DNA from: Streptococcus sp. HF-1907
GTDB lineage: Bacteria; Bacillota; Bacilli; Lactobacillales; Streptococcaceae
Length of the DNA: 64,000 bases
Direction of reading: 5' to 3'
Assembly (NCBI RefSeq): GCF_015594605.1
Contig: NZ_JADNQT010000003.1
Span: 1-64,000 of the forward strand
Shown: in pieces, positions 1-7,466 of the stretch
How positions within the stretch are numbered: the stretch's first letter is position 1
Layout: each line of letters opens with the position of its first letter
Made by a program: the position numbers and the translations under genes
The notes under the pieces: model-generated
Seen by the model: the letters and a program-made list of their open reading frames with translations, nothing else
Databases searched by the model: none
What the model was told of the DNA's origin: nothing

Positions 1-127
1 TCCATAAGGTCTTCCTAATGAGTTGTTTAGTCGCTTTTCATTATAAGTCTTATGGAGCTTTTTTGATACACTGAAAAAGCTCCATAATCTCCGTAGTAGA
101 TTTACCCACTACAGAAATTATAGAGCC
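1..127. mobile_element. Terminal part of an insertion sequence, possibly ISL3 family
   Basis: The IS982-type transposase reading frame to the right stops matching its intact relative abruptly at about position 128. What replaces it, read on the - strand, begins GGCTCTATAATTTCTGTAGT and looks like an IS terminus. It contains the inverted pair GGAGCTTTTT / AAAAAGCTCC near 55-92. No transposase frame is long enough here to type the element. The ISL3 suggestion rests only on the GGCTCT-like end and is weak. The element continues beyond the left edge. Confidence 0.4.
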
Positions 128-356
128 AGAATTGACAGATGCGATAGAAATGACGTTGTGACTTAATGCCTAGTTCAACTTGCAAGAGAAGCAAGACTAA
201 TAGAGATTGGTCTGAAACCTTAGATAGGTTAACATTTCGACGATGTTTGAAAGATTCAGGACAGTAATTCCTATACAGCTGATGGCATATTTTTGATAAT
301 TGCTTAATATTCCATTGTAAGTGATAGGATTTAGCGGTATACTGTAAGTGGCTCAT
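128..356 (-). pseudogene. IS982 transposase N-terminal fragment
   Basis: The frame starts MSHLQYTAKS and follows the intact transposase at 12412-13275 for about 76 residues with only a few substitutions. It then runs into unrelated sequence (FWLYNF...) contributed by the adjoining element. None of the catalytic acidic residues of the DDE domain is present, so it cannot be active. Confidence 0.85.
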
Positions 357-444
357 TGGGACGTCCTCTCTGTTTGTTTAGTCACTTACAGTATAGTCCT
401 TTTGGGCTTTTTATGGTATTCTGAAATTAACTAGCACCACGGGT
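128..444 (-). mobile_element. IS982-family element, 5' end only
   Basis: The outer end at 444 is the same terminal repeat (ACCCGTGGTGCTAGTTAATT on the - strand) that bounds the complete copy at 12324-13285. The sequence is nearly identical to the first 310 or so bases of that copy. The other two thirds are missing because another insertion sequence begins at 127. The terminal repeat directly abuts a truncated DUF975 gene. Confidence 0.85.
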
Positions 445-449
445 ATACT
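421..449 (+). promoter_or_regulatory. Hybrid promoter at the IS982 left end
   Basis: CTGAAA (421-426) inside the IS end, a 17-bp spacer, then TATACT (444-449). The last base of the IS supplies the first T of the -10 box. It faces the broken DUF975 gene. The same geometry recurs at the IS982 end facing the pilus operon. Activity is inferred from sequence only. Confidence 0.45.
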
Positions 450-1228
450 TTGTTTTTTTAGAACCACTAGTCTTTCTCTTGTTATCAGTTTTATTCTGGC
501 GATTGCACTGGCATCTATTATTTTACGAACAATTGAGCTTGTTCGTAAGCAAACAGAAATTGTCAGCTTTAAGGACTCTCTTCGTGGCTTTCAAAGTGAT
601 TTAATCGGGAAAGTCTTTGTAACAGTGCTTGTCAATCACTCCTACTTTTCCTGTGGCGCTTAATATGGACACTGTCTATCACAGTTTTTATCGTTGGAGT
701 ATTCATCTATGTATTGATGTGGTTTATTGTAGCAATCAATGGCGGAATTGAATACTGGGGCAGCATAGTCAGCCAATCTTTTGATCAACTCCCTAATACA
801 TTTAACAGCGATTACCTTTTCAGCAACGGGTTGCTTGCCGTAGCAATCATTGCAATTGTTGTTAGTATTCCGTTCGCCATTATTGGGTTATCTATCTACC
901 TGCCTAAATGTTATGCTTATTCTCAAACAGAGTGGGTACTTTACGATCAGATTGCCGAGGGACGTTATGCAGGGCCGCTTGGAGTTATTCACGAAAGTAA
1001 ATCATTGATGAAAGGCTACAAGTGGAAACGGTTCAAATTGGATTTCAGTTTTATCGGTTGGTATATCCTGACCGGGCTGACCTTAGGTTTAGTAGGAATT
1101 TATGTTATTCCTTATCAGACGCTTGCTGCAACTGTTTTTTACGAAGAATTACGTTCAACAAAAGAATGGAACCTGCACTTGAGTCTAGCAATGATCATTC
1201 AACAATGGATCATGCAGTTGTTCAATAA
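445..1228 (+). pseudogene. DUF975 family membrane protein, truncated and frameshifted
   Basis: Family membership is clear from the C-terminal half, for example LMKGYKWKRFKLDFSFIGW followed by a hydrophobic segment and an IPYQTLAATVFYEEL-type end. DUF975 proteins are multi-pass membrane proteins of unknown function. The start was lost to the IS982 insertion at 444. Translation begins in one frame (RTTSLSLVISF... to about 640), moves to another between about 632 and 660, and apparently moves again near 1150-1175. That last shift reaches a stop at 1226-1228 just before a terminator. Without it, the frame reads straight through the terminator hairpin to 1274. Two indels plus loss of the start make this a pseudogene. 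Confidence 0.75.
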
Positions 1229-1231
1229 AAC

Positions 1232-1257
1232 AAAGAGGTTACTTTGTAACCTCTTTT
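1232..1257. terminator. Bidirectional terminator between convergent genes
   Basis: Inverted repeat AAGAGGTTAC / GTAACCTCTT with a 3-nt loop and a T-rich tail on the + side. It lies between the DUF975 pseudogene and the convergent kinase-like gene, whose stop codon is at 1256-1258. Confidence 0.7.
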
Positions 1258-1750
1258 ATCGTTCTATCTGCTGACATATCTGCTCAAAAGCTTGTTCCAA
1301 AGTCACGTCATCTGTAAAAAGGATTTCCTCTTTCCAACCGAGAACGTCTTTGTCAAGCCACCAACGCCTCATGTCAGCAGGGCCAAATTCAGCTACTTTT
1401 GAACGTGTTGCATGCCGACGAACTGTTTCCTCAAAAGACAAGTCGTAGTAATATGCTAAAACCTTGTTATCAAAAAGCCGACGCAAGCACTCTAGCATAT
1501 CACCGTAAATATTCGTTTCGTAAAATCCTTCTAAAATAACCAACAAATCATGCCCGTATCCATAATGTGCAATCGTTTCTGTTAGAAAAATAGATAAGTT
1601 ATCTGGTTCCCCCTTTTCCTTTAGCATCTCACGCCGGACAAGATCCTGTGAAATCACAAGCGTCCCACGACCAAAATGATTTTGTAATTTTTTAGCTAGG
1701 CTGGTTTTCCCAGAGCCGGAATTCCCCCGAATGATGACTAGTTGCGCCAT
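1256..1750 (-). CDS. P-loop kinase-like protein (AAA/zeta-toxin-type fold)
   Basis: This is a 164-residue protein with a Walker A motif near the N terminus (GNSGSGKTSLAKKL, about residues 9-22). A second hydrophobic strand, LLVILEGFYE, occupies the position of the Walker B or catalytic segment. The layout is that of small P-loop nucleoside/nucleotide or zeta-like kinases. Substrate cannot be told from the sequence. Its start codon abuts the stop of the upstream CoA-binding gene at 1750, so the two are probably cotranscribed and translationally coupled. Family assignment is firm, function is not. Confidence 0.75.
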   Translation of the reverse strand: MAQLVIIRGNSGSGKTSLAKKLQNHFGRGTLVISQDLVRREMLKEKGEPDNLSIFLTETIAHYGYGHDLLVILEGFYETNIYGDMLECLRRLFDNKVLAYYYDLSFEETVRRHATRSKVAEFGPADMRRWWLDKDVLGWKEEILFTDDVTLEQAFEQICQQIER

Positions 1751-2187
1751 TAGTCAATCTCCTTCACCAGACGATTGTACTCACGCTTGATGCAACGGTT
1801 CATAACGATATGATCACAACCTGCCACCCTCAAAAGCTCTTCCGCCTCTTGACTTTGAAGTCCCAACTGCGCCCAAAAAATCTTAGCATCTGTCTCAATA
1901 AAATCACGCGCCACACCCGGTAAAAATTCGCTCCGCCGAAAGACATTGACAATATCCACGGAAACAGGAATATCTTGTAAACGCGCATAAGCCGTCTCGC
2001 CTAAAATCTTTTGACCCACTAACTTGGGATTGACCGGAATGATCTGATAACCCAGCTCCTGCATGACCCTTGAAATACGATTGCTAGTCGTTTCTTCGCG
2101 GTCAGAAAGTCCAACTACTGCAATCACTTTACTCGTCTCCAAATAGGTCTGAATCATGTAATCACTAGGATTTTGAAATTCGTACAT
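1750..2187 (-). CDS. CoA-binding domain protein (YccU-like)
   Basis: A single Rossmann-type CoA_binding_2 domain spans nearly the whole protein (145 residues from the chosen start). Recognisable segments are VIAVVGLSDR near the N terminus, GYQIIPVNPK after the second helix, and a Cys-containing end around GCDHIVMNRCIKREY. Members bind CoA or nucleotides but no enzymatic reaction is established. I chose the ATG at 2185-2187 because GAGGTG lies six bases upstream. An upstream GTG at 2199 would overlap that site. It heads a two-gene unit with the kinase-like gene. Confidence 0.85.
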   Translation of the reverse strand: MYEFQNPSDYMIQTYLETSKVIAVVGLSDREETTSNRISRVMQELGYQIIPVNPKLVGQKILGETAYARLQDIPVSVDIVNVFRRSEFLPGVARDFIETDAKIFWAQLGLQSQEAEELLRVAGCDHIVMNRCIKREYNRLVKEID

Positions 2188-2301
2188 AAAACACCTCACT
2201 TATTTCCTTATGACCAGTATAGCATTTTTTGAAAAAGGAGGTAAAGATTGGAGCTGGGATTTTTTTAGTAACGAATCAGCAAATAGAACCGCTATCTATG
2301 A

Positions 2302-2330
2302 TATAATGGTTAAATAGATAAAAATATAAT
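2302..2330 (+). promoter_or_regulatory. Candidate -10 boxes for the sortase operon
   Basis: Perfect TATAAT hexamers occur at 2302-2307 and 2325-2330 in the AT-rich gap before the first sortase gene. A convincing -35 box is not visible 16-18 bp upstream of either, so start-site placement is uncertain. No other promoter candidate was seen in 2200-2375. Confidence 0.4.
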
Positions 2331-2375
2331 AATCTTACCAGCGACAAAAATAACTGCTAACATCAAAGGAATATA

Positions 2376-3194
2376 ATGAAAAAATTTTTTAATTTATTGA
2401 CAAACTTAACGATTATAGCCGGTATCCTCATCATCAGTTACCCTGTTATTAGCCAAATTTATTACAATTACCAGACCAAACAAGAGGTTAAGGACTTTGA
2501 TTCGTCTGCACAAAAATTAACTTCTGAAGACGTGACGGAACGGATAAAACTAGCTACTGCTTACAACCGCTCTTTACAAAATTTGACAGTAACGGATCCC
2601 TATACCAAAGAAGAAAACGCTAAGGGGCAGGCAGAATATGCTCGAATGCTGACGGTTCATGAAAAAATAGGTAGAATTTCCATTCCCAAAATTGATGTTG
2701 ACTTACCAATCTATGCCGGTTCAAGCGAAGAAGTTTTACAAAAAGGGGTGGGACACCTTGAAGGAACCAGTTTGCCGATTGGCGGTCAGAACACCCACAC
2801 TGTTCTAACTGCCCACACGGGCTTGCCTAACAACCGCCTTTTCACTGACTTGGATAAAATGAAGGTGGGTGATAAGTTTTTCATTCAAAATATCGCTGAA
2901 ACACTTGCCTACGAGGTTGATTCCATAACGGTGATTGAACCGACTCAATTTGATTCCTTAAATATCGTACCTGACAAAGACTATGTGACTTTGCTGACTT
3001 GTACTCCTTATATGATCAATTCACACCGTTTACTTGTGCGAGGCCACCGTATCCCTTACAAACCAAGTGAAGAAAAAGTGAAAAGTCCGATTAGTCATAT
3101 CTCTATTCCACCGCTTTATCTAGTCGTTTTCGCAATTCTATTCCTCATTTTCATTATTTTGGCTTGGAATAAGTGGAAATCGAAAAAAGCATAG
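2376..3194 (+). CDS. Class C (pilus) sortase 1
   Basis: This membrane cysteine transpeptidase joins pilin subunits through a sorting-motif Thr and a pilin Lys. It has 272 residues: an N-terminal membrane segment (about 8-27), a sortase domain, and a C-terminal membrane segment (about 243-264), typical of class C enzymes. The catalytic set is visible: H147 in VLTAHTGLP, C209 in TLLTCTPY and R218 in NSHRLL. A DPY sequence at 74-76 matches the lid motif (usually DPF/W/Y) that covers the active site in pilin polymerases. First of three sortase genes in a row, transcribed toward the pilin genes. An AAAGGAA element precedes the ATG. Confidence 0.93.
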   Translation: MKKFFNLLTNLTIIAGILIISYPVISQIYYNYQTKQEVKDFDSSAQKLTSEDVTERIKLATAYNRSLQNLTVTDPYTKEENAKGQAEYARMLTVHEKIGRISIPKIDVDLPIYAGSSEEVLQKGVGHLEGTSLPIGGQNTHTVLTAHTGLPNNRLFTDLDKMKVGDKFFIQNIAETLAYEVDSITVIEPTQFDSLNIVPDKDYVTLLTCTPYMINSHRLLVRGHRIPYKPSEEKVKSPISHISIPPLYLVVFAILFLIFIILAWNKWKSKKA

Positions 3195-3205
3195 AAAGAA
3201 CTATC

Positions 3206-4060
3206 ATGTCAAGAAAAAAGAAAAACAAAAAATGGTTACAACTAACCTATAAGATACTTACCATTCTGGGTTGCTTGATGATCTGTTATCCCTTTGTCAG
3301 TCAGATTTATTACCAATATGTGACTATGCAGGAAACAAAGCAATTTGACGACGAGAAAGGTAAATTAGTTGATCAAGATGTTGAAAAACGCATTGAACTC
3401 GCTAAAGCCTATAACAGCACCTTGTCCCCAGAAAAAATAGGAGACTCTTTCTCAAGCAGAAAAAAAGAGGAAGGTGTAGCCGAATATGCTCGCATGTTGC
3501 AACTGCATGAAAAGATCGGCTATGTCACTATCCCTTCTATCAATCAAAAAATTCCCATCCGAGCAGGTTCATCTGAGAATGTCTTGCAAAATGGAGCAGG
3601 CCACTTAGAAGGAACTAGCCTCCCTGTCGGTGGAGTTAGCACCCATACGGTCATCACCGCCCACAGGGGACTGCCCACAGCCAGACTTTTCACTGACCTG
3701 AATAAGGTGAAGGTTGGAGATGTCTTTTACATCACTAATATCAAGGAAACCTTGGCTTATCAGGTGGATAAGATTTTAACCGTTGAGCCCACTGATTTCA
3801 AACCAATACTGGTTAAAGGGGGCGAAGATCGTGCCACTCTTTTGACTTGCACGCCTTATATGATCAATTCTCATCGCCTACTCGTTCAAGGCAAGCGCAT
3901 TCCTTTCCACGAAGCTGAAAAGAAGGAAAAAACAAAAATTGACTTTTTTGCCCAATACAAATGGTTTATCCTTCTTGCTGCTGGACTCGTCCTTCTACTC
4001 ATAGGCTTTCTGCTCTTTAAAATGTTAAGAAAGAAAGGAAAAGAAACATCACTTTCATGA
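3206..4060 (+). CDS. Class C (pilus) sortase 2
   Basis: This paralogue of sortase 1 has 284 residues when started at the ATG at 3206, 11 bp after the previous stop. An upstream start at 3173 would overlap sortase 1 by 22 bp and is less likely. Membrane segments lie near residues 12-30 and 252-274. Catalytic residues are H153 (ITAHRGLP), C215 (TLLTCTPY) and R224 (NSHRLL). The lid region reads DSF (80-82) in place of the usual DPF, so the Pro is replaced. Such duplicated pilus sortases are commonly partly redundant, with different subunit preferences, but that is family knowledge and not seen here. Confidence 0.93.
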   Translation: MSRKKKNKKWLQLTYKILTILGCLMICYPFVSQIYYQYVTMQETKQFDDEKGKLVDQDVEKRIELAKAYNSTLSPEKIGDSFSSRKKEEGVAEYARMLQLHEKIGYVTIPSINQKIPIRAGSSENVLQNGAGHLEGTSLPVGGVSTHTVITAHRGLPTARLFTDLNKVKVGDVFYITNIKETLAYQVDKILTVEPTDFKPILVKGGEDRATLLTCTPYMINSHRLLVQGKRIPFHEAEKKEKTKIDFFAQYKWFILLAAGLVLLLIGFLLFKMLRKKGKETSLS

Positions 4061-4902
4061 AAAAGAAAAAACAATTACTTGGGCTGAGCCTTCTATTAAT
4101 TGGAATTGCGCTCTTCCTCTTTCCTTTTTTATCTATGATTAAAGAGGACATTTGGCAATCTCGTGCCCAGCGCACCTATCAGCAGACCAGCGAAAAAACA
4201 TTCCAAAAACAACGAACAGCTGTGGAACAAACCACCGTCACCGGAGCTATCCAAGATATTTTCCTAACAAAAAAAGATACTGATACCAAGCAAAAAACGC
4301 CCTACTCAGATCTGCTAGATACCAATCAAGTCGCCGGACGCATGAGCATCCCTGCTTTGGGACAACAATTCGACCTCTATCTTGACGCCGACTATGATAA
4401 ACTCCTAAAGGGAGTAGCCACCCTTGTCGGAACATCTGCTCCTCTGGGTATAAAAGGGCAGCGACCGATTATTGCAGGACATAGAATTAATTATAATGGC
4501 ATGTCTTTCTACTTTCTCCCCTCTCTCAAAAAAGGAGATAAAATTTATTTCTATATTCTTGGAAAAAATCTAGAATACGAAGTGACCGATAGCGAGGTCA
4601 TCGATGAATACGAAAGCGAAAAACTCAAACCGATTGAAAACGAGGATATGGTCACACTCATGACCTGTGTGAACGAACCAAGCTATGACAAACGGCTCCT
4701 TGTCAATGCAAAAAGAGTTGTTTCAGATAGTGAAAAAAAGCAAAACGTATCTGCTAATCCCTTGATTTCCTTTGTTAGCAACCAACATATCAAACTTGGT
4801 TTCAAATTACAAAGGCTTACCCCTTATTTGATTGTGATTGTCGGAACAGCGATTTTTCTCTTTTTCACCAAGCGACTATGGAATATCATAAAAAAACACT
4901 GA
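4057..4902 (+). CDS. Sortase 3 of the pilus locus, divergent
   Basis: The start overlaps the stop of sortase 2 by four bases (ATGA), implying translational coupling. It has 281 residues with membrane segments near 7-25 and 257-274. Catalytic residues are H142 (IIAGHRINY), C204 (TLMTCVNE) and R213 (DKRLL). It is clearly less similar to the other two and I see no DPF/DPW-type lid in the region before the core. It may therefore attach the finished pilus or a particular subunit rather than polymerise the backbone. That role is inference. Its stop codon lies inside the shared terminator. Confidence 0.9.
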   Translation: MKKKKQLLGLSLLLIGIALFLFPFLSMIKEDIWQSRAQRTYQQTSEKTFQKQRTAVEQTTVTGAIQDIFLTKKDTDTKQKTPYSDLLDTNQVAGRMSIPALGQQFDLYLDADYDKLLKGVATLVGTSAPLGIKGQRPIIAGHRINYNGMSFYFLPSLKKGDKIYFYILGKNLEYEVTDSEVIDEYESEKLKPIENEDMVTLMTCVNEPSYDKRLLVNAKRVVSDSEKKQNVSANPLISFVSNQHIKLGFKLQRLTPYLIVIVGTAIFLFFTKRLWNIIKKH

Positions 4903-4918
4903 TGAATCAGTGTTTTTT
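4891..4918. terminator. Bidirectional terminator embedded in both stop codons
   Basis: AAAAAACACTGAT / ATCAGTGTTTTTT is a perfect 13-bp inverted repeat with a 2-nt loop. The stop TGA of sortase 3 (4900-4902) and the stop of the basal-type pilin (4907-4909, - strand) both fall inside the hairpin. It carries A runs on one side and T runs on the other, so it should terminate in both directions. Confidence 0.9.
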
Positions 4919-5896
4919 CTCGCTTTTATAAAGCTTATATCCTAGTCCGATTAAAACGATTGCAATTCCTAAAAACCAATAAATGGCTAAGGTCCCCGTT
5001 TTGATAATCGGTGTTCTTGGTGATGTCGGTGTTCTTGGTGATGTCGGTGTTCTTGGTGATGTCGGTGTTCTTGGTGATGTCGGTGGCACCAGAGTATTGG
5101 TAATCACAATACCAGTTTTATCTGTCATGTTTTTATAAGTCGCTGTATAGCCATTAGGAACATCTTCTTCAGCTGTGTAGGTGTAATCTTTCCCTGCCGC
5201 ATCTGCTTTTTCCAAGTTCATAAAGGTATGTTCCCAGTTATTGCTGTCACTCAGCTCAATTTCATCAATGACTTGCCCATTTTGTTTGAGATGAACAGTG
5301 ATACTATTTAACTTTTTACCTTTCCATTCTTTCTGAACTTTAAAGCTGGTCTTGTCTTCTCTCTGCTTTAAAACCTGTTTGGGATAGACATGGACAGCGT
5401 CATTTCCTACCGTAAAATAGCTACCGTCGGGTTTGGTCACAGGCAATTCCACTTCTAATGGAACAGGCGTCGCATCACCCAACATCTGATTTCCTGCCAG
5501 CTTTGTTTTTTCTTTATTGACAACAATATAGTATTTCCCAGCCTTTAAACCACTAAAGATGAGCCGACCGCCATTTTCAGTTATCTTGGTTTGAACAAGC
5601 TCTCCATCCGCCTTATCCTTGTGAATATCAAAGGCAACGCCATCAATGGTTGAAGCTCCACTACCAAAATAATTCTCAATGTCTAAAGGCTGTCCAGAAT
5701 AGCTATCTTTTCCTCCACCTTTAGGCCAACCATTCAAATCTTTTAACTTAACCAAGGTTAACACAATATCGTAGGTTGCATCTGATGAGGCTTGATTTTC
5801 CTGAGATGAGACGGTTGTAAATGGCCGCAAAGTTACCAAAATAACAATGACCGTAAGTATGGATAGCAGACTGCTCAATATTCTTTTTCTTGTCAT
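4907..5896 (-). CDS. Small LPXTG-like pilin, probable basal or minor subunit
   Basis: 329 residues. An N-terminal signal/membrane segment (about 7-24) is followed by a domain starting TYDIVLTLVKL that is paralogous to the N-terminal domain of the major pilin. A pilin-like YPKQ sits at 171-174. A CnaB domain ends with an E-box-like YTYTAEEDVPNGY (238-250). Four TSPRTP repeats form a Pro-rich stalk (273-296). The sorting signal IIKTG (297-301) is followed by a hydrophobic segment and a basic tail. A Pro-rich stalk before an atypical motif is common in basal pilins, which are joined to peptidoglycan. That placement is inferred. Last gene of the pilus operon. Confidence 0.87.
   Translation of the reverse strand: MTRKRILSSLLSILTVIVILVTLRPFTTVSSQENQASSDATYDIVLTLVKLKDLNGWPKGGGKDSYSGQPLDIENYFGSGASTIDGVAFDIHKDKADGELVQTKITENGGRLIFSGLKAGKYYIVVNKEKTKLAGNQMLGDATPVPLEVELPVTKPDGSYFTVGNDAVHVYPKQVLKQREDKTSFKVQKEWKGKKLNSITVHLKQNGQVIDEIELSDSNNWEHTFMNLEKADAAGKDYTYTAEEDVPNGYTATYKNMTDKTGIVITNTLVPPTSPRTPTSPRTPTSPRTPTSPRTPIIKTGTLAIYWFLGIAIVLIGLGYKLYKSEKKH
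5010..5081 (-). repeat. Four perfect 18-bp tandem repeats in the minor pilin
   Basis: The unit GGTGTTCTTGGTGATGTC (+ strand) occurs four times without mismatch and encodes TSPRTP. Copy number changes keep the frame, so slippage would lengthen or shorten the stalk without inactivating the gene. Confidence 0.95.
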
Positions 5897-5924
5897 AGTA
5901 TCCTCCTAAAACATAGCACTTGCA

Positions 5925-5969
5925 CTCTTCACTAGGATATTCAACTCTTTTAAATACCCTAGTGAAGAG
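5925..5969 (-). promoter_or_regulatory. Intercistronic stem-loop between major and minor pilin
   Basis: CTCTTCACTAGG (5925-5936) and CCTAGTGAAGAG (5958-5969) form a perfect 12-bp stem with a 21-nt loop. No U-run follows on the - strand, so it is not a standard terminator. It could slow or stabilise the transcript and lower expression of the minor subunit relative to the backbone. A second short hairpin lies at 5971-5986. Confidence 0.6.
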
Positions 5970-5998
5970 GTAAGGATTGTCCTTACTTCTTCATTTTA

Positions 5999-7465
5999 TT
6001 ACTTAGCTGAACGACGTTTCGCAATGAAACCTAAACCAACAACCAAGACACCCGCTGCAATCACGAGAGCTGAACCGATACCACCCGTTTGTGGGATAGT
6101 GACTTTGTTGTTGTTTACTTGGTTAACTTTACCAGTGTAAGTTGTTGATGAGATAGTGAACTCAACTGGTTGTTGCAACAAAGCGTAACCTTTTGGTGCT
6201 TCAACTTCGACCAAATTGTAATTAGTTTCACCAGTGGTGTTGTCATTTCCTTTTTTACCATAAGGAAGACCTTTAACTTCAAAAGTACCATCAGTTGCTG
6301 AAGTGAAGACAGTTGCATCTGCTTTATTAGCAACCCACTCATTTTTAGCAGGAGTTGTTCCTGATGCAGCTGTTTGTTTCAAATACTTGTCGCCAGCTTC
6401 ATTTGTAACAACAAACTTAGCCCCTGCAAGTTTAGCTGATGTCGCTTTGTCAACTTTTTCAAACTTAGCACCACCAGTGTGGAGTTCTGGTTTTTCATTA
6501 GGTTTAACTTCTTTTGTTAAATCTGGATTAGTACCATAAGTCAACTTAACATCATTGGGGTTGGCTGCACCCATAACTGCTTCTTCATTGATGACTGCGT
6601 CATAAGTGATGGTAATAACATCTTTTGGATTTAATGTTTTGATGTAATCTTCTTTGAAGGCAATGCTGATTGCTGCTGCTTTGGTACCAACTGCAGCTGT
6701 ACCATCAGTTGAATAGTTAGAAGGATCTACAACAGTGCCACCTTTTTTGACAACAAGGTTACCTGTGTAAGTCAAACCTGCTGAGAATTTATCGGTGAAT
6801 GTTAACTTCTTATAGTCTTTAATACCTTCTGGCATTGTAGAAGTGACCTTGAAGGTCTTAGTTTCACCAATAAGAGCAGTATCATGTTTAGCATCTTCGC
6901 TAACGACTTTGTCAATACTTGGTTTGTCAACTGTATTCTTTGGATAAACATAGAGGGCATTATCTCCAGTTGTAAATGTTCCACCTTCAGCTTTATAAAC
7001 TGGAAGTTCAACAACAACTGGTACAGCCTTTGAGTTAGCAAGTTCTTCTTTTCCAGCAATCGTTGATTTTGTCTTGTCTTCAACGATGATGTACTTACCT
7101 TCTCTAAGACCTTTAAAAGTAATTTGACCCTTAGAGTCAGTTTGTCCTTCAACGACAGTACCTTGTGCGGCTGCACCGATATGATCTGCTGCAGAATCAC
7201 TGTATTGGTAAACTTTGAAGAATACTCCTGAAAGGGTATCTTCTGTACCAAAGTAAGTGCCGCTGTCTAACTTAGCACCAGTGTAAGAGTCTTTTCCTTC
7301 ACCTTTAGGGAAGTTCTTCAAACTATCTTCTGACAATTTGACCTTAGTCAAAACAATGTCATAAGTTTGCTCTGTTGTTGCGAATGCTGTTACAGTTCCT
7401 AATGATGAGAAAATCATCGCTAGGGCTGCAAGAGCAGTGAATAGAAAATATGAAAGTTTTTTCAT
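5999..7465 (-). CDS. Major (backbone) pilin with IPQTG sorting signal
   Basis: 488 residues. The signal peptide probably ends after AFA near residue 29. The N-terminal domain starts TYDIVLTKVKL. The pilin motif YPKN (174-177) holds the Lys usually used for polymerisation. Middle and C-terminal Ig-like domains follow, with an E-box NLVEVEAPKGY (417-427). The signal IPQTG (457-461) is followed by a hydrophobic segment and KRRSAK. These are the standard elements of a class C sortase backbone substrate, with isopeptide-stabilised domains expected for the family. A GGAGG within the end of the upstream adhesin gene serves the ATG, one base separating the two genes, so expression should be coupled. 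Confidence 0.95.
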   Translation of the reverse strand: MKKLSYFLFTALAALAMIFSSLGTVTAFATTEQTYDIVLTKVKLSEDSLKNFPKGEGKDSYTGAKLDSGTYFGTEDTLSGVFFKVYQYSDSAADHIGAAAQGTVVEGQTDSKGQITFKGLREGKYIIVEDKTKSTIAGKEELANSKAVPVVVELPVYKAEGGTFTTGDNALYVYPKNTVDKPSIDKVVSEDAKHDTALIGETKTFKVTSTMPEGIKDYKKLTFTDKFSAGLTYTGNLVVKKGGTVVDPSNYSTDGTAAVGTKAAAISIAFKEDYIKTLNPKDVITITYDAVINEEAVMGAANPNDVKLTYGTNPDLTKEVKPNEKPELHTGGAKFEKVDKATSAKLAGAKFVVTNEAGDKYLKQTAASGTTPAKNEWVANKADATVFTSATDGTFEVKGLPYGKKGNDNTTGETNYNLVEVEAPKGYALLQQPVEFTISSTTYTGKVNQVNNNKVTIPQTGGIGSALVIAAGVLVVGLGFIAKRRSAK

Positions 7466-7466
7466 A

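Noticed and set aside
5010..5081. Phase-variable on/off repeat in the minor pilin
   Set aside because: The unit is 18 bp, so copy changes preserve the frame and alter only length.
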